Source: Nitrospirota bacterium
GTDB taxonomy: Bacteria > Nitrospirota > Thermodesulfovibrionia > UBA6902
DNA: 32,596 nucleotides
Reading direction: 5' to 3'
NCBI GenBank assembly: GCA_016213945.1
Contig: JACQZF010000094.1
Coordinates: 1-32,596, forward strand
Below are positions 28,676 through 32,596 of the stretch, piece by piece (position 1 is the stretch's first letter; each line of letters starts with the position of its first letter). The notes under the pieces were generated by a model that worked only from the letters and a program-made list of their open reading frames with translations, had not been told where the DNA came from and did no database searches. A program made the position numbers and the translations under genes.

Positions 28676-29767
28676 ATGGCTGGAGTTGATGTTTTTTTAC
28701 GGCACCTGGTTGAAAACAACGCAAGCGATTTGCATTTAAGCGCATGGGCCAAGGTAACAATACGGAAATATGGCGAACTTGTAGAGGCTCCCTACGAAGA
28801 GGTGACAAACGATGCTTTAAAAGCCATCCTTTTTGAAATACTAACCGAAGAGCAGCATAACCTCTTCATCGCAAACAAAGAACTGGATTTCGCGTATGAG
28901 ATCCCGGATGTCTCAAGATTCCGCGTAAATTATTTTTACCACAGGCAAGGCATAGGCGCCGCTTTCAGGACCATACCTACAAGTATACCCACAATGCATG
29001 AACTGGGATTGCCGCCGCAGATCTTAAGATTTACAAATCTGAACAAGGGGCTCGTTCTTGTAACAGGACCCACGGGAAGCGGAAAATCTACCACTATCGC
29101 TACAATTATCGACCACATCAACAGCAACAAAAGACTGCATATTATTTCTATTGAAGACCCTATTGAATTTATACATAAAGACAAAAAGTGTATCATCAAC
29201 CAGAGAGAGGTCGGCAGCCATACCAAATCCTTTGCCAATGCCCTAAGGTCGGCGCTGAGAGAAGACCCTGATATAATCCTGATCGGCGAAATGCGCGACC
29301 TTGAAACAATAGAACTCGCGATAACGGCTGCTGAGACAGGGCATCTTGTCTTTGCGACCCTTCACACAAATTCCGCAGCCAAGACCGTTGACAGAATAAT
29401 TGACGCCTTTCCGGCAAAGCAGCAATCCCAGATCCGGACCATGTTATCAAGTTCATTAAAAGGCATTATCAGCCAGGAATTATTGAAGAGGTTTGACAAG
29501 GCAGGACGTCTGGCAGCTATTGAGATATTATTCTGCAACTTTGCTGTCGCAAATTTGATCCGGGAGAACAAGACGTTTCAGATCCCATCTTTGATACAGG
29601 CCGGAAAAGGTCAAGGCATGCAGCTTATGGACCAGGTACTCATGGACCTCCTTAAACAGAATAGGATTTCCTCCGAAGATGCTTATTTAAAGGCAAATGA
29701 TAAAAAGCCTTTTGAAGAATTCTTAAACACGTCTGAAAGAAAACAATTGGTCGCGTGTTCATTTTAG
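28676..29767 (+). CDS. pilT: Type IV pilus retraction ATPase PilT
   Basis: 363 residues. The N-terminal PAS-like half starts with FLRHLVENNASDLHLSAWAKVTIRKYGEL. The ATPase half has Walker A GPTGSGKSTT (131-140), Asp box IISIEDPIEFIHKDK (156-170), Walker B DPDIILIGEMRD (197-208) with catalytic Glu205, and His box TGHLVFATLHTNSA (221-234). It forms a cytoplasmic hexamer that depolymerises the pilus and drives twitching. The C-terminus keeps ANLIRENKTFQIPSLIQAGKGQGM, near the AIRNLIRE segment important for PilT retraction. It stands alone with its own strong AGGAGG RBS; no other pil gene is in the window. Confidence 0.92.
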   Translation: MAGVDVFLRHLVENNASDLHLSAWAKVTIRKYGELVEAPYEEVTNDALKAILFEILTEEQHNLFIANKELDFAYEIPDVSRFRVNYFYHRQGIGAAFRTIPTSIPTMHELGLPPQILRFTNLNKGLVLVTGPTGSGKSTTIATIIDHINSNKRLHIISIEDPIEFIHKDKKCIINQREVGSHTKSFANALRSALREDPDIILIGEMRDLETIELAITAAETGHLVFATLHTNSAAKTVDRIIDAFPAKQQSQIRTMLSSSLKGIISQELLKRFDKAGRLAAIEILFCNFAVANLIRENKTFQIPSLIQAGKGQGMQLMDQVLMDLLKQNRISSEDAYLKANDKKPFEEFLNTSERKQLVACSF

Positions 29768-29774
29768 CGAAAGC

Positions 29775-29846
29775 CGTTATGAGTAATCCGTAATGCGTTA
29801 TGAGTAATTCTTTTCACCCATTACGCTTTACGCATCACGCATTACG
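29775..29846. repeat. Inverted pair of heptamer arrays (CGTTATG...CATTACG) downstream of pilT
   Basis: Left: CGTTATG, AGTAATC, CGTAATG, CGTTATG, AGTAATT (29775-29809). Right: CATTACG, CTTTACG, CATCACG, CATTACG (29819-29846), roughly the inverse complement. In this word CGTAATG contains TAA, and correspondingly the element is only intergenic. Confidence 0.9.
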
Positions 29847-29856
29847 ATCAATTAGA

Positions 29857-29896
29857 ATTAAAAAAAGAAGGGCTGTCCCTCACGGGACAGCCCTTC
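29857..29896 (-). terminator. Rho-independent terminator of hppA
   Basis: A perfect 13-bp stem GAAGGGCTGTCCC / GGGACAGCCCTTC with loop TCAC (29867-29896). On the minus strand it is followed by a run of T (complement of the A-tract 29860-29866). It lies 80 bases after the hppA stop. It has no T-tract on the plus strand, so it is less likely to serve pilT. Confidence 0.88.
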
Positions 29897-29975
29897 GGTC
29901 ATTTCATATGTGGGGCGAAGTTATCCCTCGCCCCTATCTCTCCTCCCATTGAAGAGAGAGTTTATTAGCTTTCAG

Positions 29976-32048
29976 CTATATTAACGGGACGATAAGCAGT
30001 GCAACGATGTTAATGACCTTGATCATCGGGTTAATTGCAGGACCTGCTGTATCTTTGTAAGGATCACCAACTGTGTCACCGGTTACAGAGGCCTTGTGTC
30101 CATCGCTGCCCTTCTTATGAACTTTGCCTTTGTCGTCGGTTACGCCGTCTTCAAAGGATTTCTTGGCGTTGTCCCAAGCTCCGCCGCCGCTTGTCATGGC
30201 AATGGCCTGGAAGAGTCCGGTCAAGATACTTCCGATAAGAACTCCGCCGAGGGCCTCTCTGCCGAGGAGAAGACCTACTGCGATAGGAACCACCACCGGG
30301 ATAAGAGCAGGGACCATCATCTGCCTGATAGCGCCTTTTGTGACAATGTCAACGCACTTGCCGTATTCCGGCTTTGCCTTGTATTCCATAATACCGGGGA
30401 TCTCCCTGAACTGTCTTCTGACTTCCTCAACAATGCTGCCTGCAGCCTTTCCAACGGCCTCCATAAGGAGTGAGCCGAAATAATAAGGGAGCAGCCCGCC
30501 GATGAAAAGACCGGCCAGGACCATCGGGTTCGAAAGGTCAAATAAAATAGGTGTGGAGAACGACCTGGAGTATTCTGCAAAAAGAACAAGGGCCGCAAGT
30601 CCTGCTGATCCGATAGCATAACCCTTTGTAACAGCCTTTGTTGTGTTTCCGACTGCATCCAGCGGGTCTGTGATGTTACGGATCTCTTCAGGCAGTCCTG
30701 ACATTTCCGCGATACCGCCTGCGTTGTCAGTGATAGGGCCGTATGAGTCAATTGCAACTACGATACCTGTCATTGAAAGCATCGAAACCGCTGACAGTGC
30801 GATAGCAAAAAGGCCGCCCGTCAAATCTCCTGCAAACCCTCCGCCCAATGAATAAGCGCCGAGGATTGAAGCGACGATAACGATAACCGGAGCTGCGGTT
30901 GACTTCATGCTGACTGCAAGACCTGCGATCACGTTTGTGCCGTGGCCGGTCAAGCTGGCCTTTGCAATGTGCTGAACGGGACCGTACTCTTTAGCAGTGA
31001 AGTATTCGGTTATGCCAACGATCAGGCCGGTCAATGCGAGGCCGATAAGTGACATAAGAAAAACGTTCATCTGTGTAAATGAAGGATGCGCTGCTATCGA
31101 TGCAGCATCAAGGCCTTCGAGAAATTTGCCAGTCACAACATAAAATGCTATTGCCGCAAGAACACCTGCAACAGCAAGCCCCTTATAGAGGGCGCCCATT
31201 ATATACTGGCTCTTGCCGAGTCTTACCGCAAAGGTCCCGATAATGGAAGCGATGATCGATATTCCGCCTAACATCATCGGAAATTCAACCCATGGGCTGT
31301 CAGCGCCGAATACAGTCTTTGCAAGCAGCATTGCTGCAACGAGCGTGACCGTGTATGTTTCATAGAGGTCTGCTGCCATGCCTGCGCAGTCGCCTACGTT
31401 GTCACCAACGTTATCAGCTATAACTGCAGGGTTTCTGGGATCATCCTCAGGAATTCCCGCTTCAACTTTTCCAACAAGGTCAGCTCCTACGTCAGCAGCC
31501 TTTGTATAAATGCCTCCTGCGATACGGGCAAACACGCTCATCAACGAGCACCCGAAGCCGAGACCGATCAGTGCATGGAATGCCTGATCAGGGGCTGACT
31601 GTTTTGCTATAAAATAAAAACCTGCAAGGCCTATGATTCCAAGACCGACGACCATAACGCCGGTAACCGATCCGCCCTTAAAGGCAAGGCCGAGCGCAGC
31701 CTGAAGCCCCTTGCTTGCAGCCGCTGTTGTACGTACGTTGGCCCTTACGGTGACCCACATTCCCACAAAACCGGCTAATGCGGAACCGACTGTGCCGATG
31801 ATAAAGCCCATGGCCGTCCATGTGCCGAGCTTCATCGCTGCGATAGCTACAACAAGAACTACTGCAACTATCGCTACTGTTTTATACTCACGTGCAAGAA
31901 ACGCGTATGCGCCCTCTTTGACTGCATTGGAAATCTCCTGCATCTTGGCATTTCCTGCGTCCTGCTTTGATACCCAAATTGCTGTTACAATAGCGTATAT
32001 AACGCCCAGTGCGCCGCAAAAAAGCGCAAACAAAATTGTACTGCTCAT
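29976..32048 (-). CDS. hppA: Membrane-bound proton-translocating pyrophosphatase, K+-independent type
   Basis: 690 residues, about 15-16 TM segments, as usual. The catalytic loop [45 protein letters not shown] holds the pyrophosphate and Mg2+ ligands; later motifs are [16 protein letters not shown] and the C-terminal [15 protein letters not shown] with [18 protein letters not shown]. The segment [15 protein letters not shown] has Lys where K+-dependent enzymes have Ala, which points to the K+-independent, H+-pumping subfamily. It uses PPi energy to pump H+ across the inner membrane, useful to an energy-limited anaerobe. It has its own RBS (AGGTAAGAAT before ATG) and a strong terminator. The upstream gene on the same strand is 77 bp away. 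Confidence 0.95.
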   Translation of the reverse strand: MSSTILFALFCGALGVIYAIVTAIWVSKQDAGNAKMQEISNAVKEGAYAFLAREYKTVAIVAVVLVVAIAAMKLGTWTAMGFIIGTVGSALAGFVGMWVTVRANVRTTAAASKGLQAALGLAFKGGSVTGVMVVGLGIIGLAGFYFIAKQSAPDQAFHALIGLGFGCSLMSVFARIAGGIYTKAADVGADLVGKVEAGIPEDDPRNPAVIADNVGDNVGDCAGMAADLYETYTVTLVAAMLLAKTVFGADSPWVEFPMMLGGISIIASIIGTFAVRLGKSQYIMGALYKGLAVAGVLAAIAFYVVTGKFLEGLDAASIAAHPSFTQMNVFLMSLIGLALTGLIVGITEYFTAKEYGPVQHIAKASLTGHGTNVIAGLAVSMKSTAAPVIVIVASILGAYSLGGGFAGDLTGGLFAIALSAVSMLSMTGIVVAIDSYGPITDNAGGIAEMSGLPEEIRNITDPLDAVGNTTKAVTKGYAIGSAGLAALVLFAEYSRSFSTPILFDLSNPMVLAGLFIGGLLPYYFGSLLMEAVGKAAGSIVEEVRRQFREIPGIMEYKAKPEYGKCVDIVTKGAIRQMMVPALIPVVVPIAVGLLLGREALGGVLIGSILTGLFQAIAMTSGGGAWDNAKKSFEDGVTDDKGKVHKKGSDGHKASVTGDTVGDPYKDTAGPAINPMIKVINIVALLIVPLI

Positions 32049-32125
32049 ATTCTTACCTACTTTTATTAGGTTTGAGATTTAATAATTTATTATTAATGGC
32101 ACTGTCATGCCTCTGACTGCCTGCT

Positions 32126-32596
32126 TTATTTTTTCTCCCTTCCCGAATATTTCATGAAGCATATTGCCGCCGACCTGTAAAACAGGTGGCCGAGCTTTGA
32201 AAATGGAAGGTACAGGAAAAGTGACAGCACAAAAACAAGATGTATAAAGTAGATCGAATAAGCCACCGGCGCAACGCCTGCAAGCCTTGTGATCCACGCG
32301 AGTATGCCGGACGCCATAATGGCAGAAACAATTGTTATCAGGAGCCAGTCGAAATAACTGCCGAGGCCGAGCTTTGCCGAGTGCTTGAACCTGTTGTTTA
32401 TCATCAGGAGCGCTCCGGTAAAAAGCCCTGCCGCGCCAATGAATCCGAAGAGTTTTACAGGCGTGCCATAGCCAAGCCTGAATGGAGACTCCATGTGAAG
32501 TATATCAATATAAAGGACACCTAATGCTGTTGCGATGCCTAAAGCGATGAAGCTGTAGAACACCAGGAAGTGCGCGATGAACCTGTCGGCATTCAC
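32126..32596 (-). CDS. qmoC: Partial: heme b membrane subunit, likely QmoC C-terminal (HdrE/NarI-like)
   Basis: 156 residues seen; the 5' part lies beyond the right edge, and the first codon in the window need not be the start. Four TM helices: AHFLVFYSFIALGIATALGVL, LFGFIGAAGLFTGALLMI, FDWLLITIVSAIMASGILAW and IYFIHLVFVLSLFLYLPF. Histidines suited to heme b lie in AHFLVFY, FIHLVF and KLGHLFYR. The ending LYLPFSKLGHLFYRSAA closely resembles the last helices of QmoC (quinone-interacting membrane oxidoreductase, electron input to APS reductase) and the related nitrate-reductase gamma/HdrE family. The specific call QmoC is from memory of the C-terminus; the FeS N-terminal domain that would prove it is outside the window. 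Confidence 0.55.
   Translation of the reverse strand: MNADRFIAHFLVFYSFIALGIATALGVLYIDILHMESPFRLGYGTPVKLFGFIGAAGLFTGALLMINNRFKHSAKLGLGSYFDWLLITIVSAIMASGILAWITRLAGVAPVAYSIYFIHLVFVLSLFLYLPFSKLGHLFYRSAAICFMKYSGREKK

Noticed and set aside
29867-29896. The strong hairpin after pilT as the pilT terminator
   Set aside because: The T-tract follows the stem only on the minus strand, so it fits hppA; on the plus strand there is no U-run.
31711-32082. A 123-codon plus-strand ORF antisense to hppA, and other long antisense ORFs in hppA
   Set aside because: Low-complexity Ala/Thr composition mirrors the membrane helices of hppA; no motif or RBS. Shadow of a G+C-biased gene.

Overview
This 32.6 kb window looks like chromosomal DNA of an anaerobic or microaerophilic, Gram-negative-type bacterium. 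My best guess is a Nitrospirota/Thermodesulfovibrionia-like or deltaproteobacterium-like lineage. This is inference from gene content: an anaerobic-type cobalamin gene set, a QmoC/HdrE-like heme b membrane subunit at the right edge, a K+-independent-type membrane pyrophosphatase, a sensor kinase with a c-type heme motif, a cytochrome P460-like remnant, PilT and AddAB. No 16S rRNA or other phylogenetic marker settles the lineage. I see no tRNA or rRNA gene, no CRISPR array and no insertion-sequence transposase.

Layout. 1-2.6 kb: two gene remnants (a 5'-truncated PP2C phosphatase and a cytochrome P460-like C-terminus) around an HD-domain hydrolase and an MFS transporter. 2.6-7.5 kb (minus strand): a secreted subtilisin-like protease with a CFI-box C-terminus, rsmA, and a lone DUF262/DUF1524 (GmrSD-like) gene. 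7.5-13.7 kb (minus): addB-addA, translationally coupled and carrying many in-frame repeat insertions. 13.8-15.1 kb: a HhH-GPD DNA glycosylase/endonuclease III-like gene and a HIT gene, bracketed by two inverted copies of a palindromic element. 15.3-18.5 kb (minus): a PhnD-like binding protein and a hybrid histidine kinase with a periplasmic CxxCH motif, probably one sensory unit. 18.65-25.4 kb (plus): a tightly overlapping cobalamin operon, cbiET - cobI(cbiL) - HD hydrolase - cobM(cbiF) - fused cbiG-cbiH - BPL_N/amidotransferase-like gene. 25.4-28.5 kb (minus): small genes (DUF6941, 2Fe-2S ferredoxin, two methyltransferases, a higBA toxin-antitoxin pair). 28.7-29.8 kb (plus): pilT. 29.9-32.6 kb (minus): hppA and the partial QmoC-like gene.

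The most striking structure is not a gene. It is a population of short repetitive elements scattered through the window, many inside open reading frames and always kept in frame. Three kinds can be told apart by eye. (i) C/G-rich palindromes translate as PPLPPFAKGG- or LPLDKG-type peptides. (ii) Arrays of about 3-7 degenerate units have a strict period of 7 or 8 bases, for example AAGTCAG, CCCGTCA, AGAAGAC/AGAACAC, CATTACG, CTTCTGCA and AAGTGCAG. (iii) Short perfect palindromes are centred on TTCGCGAA or built from ATTCCCGC/GCGGGAAT arms. They enlarge AddA, AddB, CbiET, CobI, CbiG-CbiH and the BPL_N protein. They form the whole linker of the CbiG-CbiH fusion, extend a turn inside the AddB nuclease core, and in CbiH one element sits inside another. 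Relatives of these classes are known (Rickettsia palindromic elements inside genes, heptameric STRR repeats of cyanobacteria), but this density and the repeat-built gene fusion deserve follow-up.
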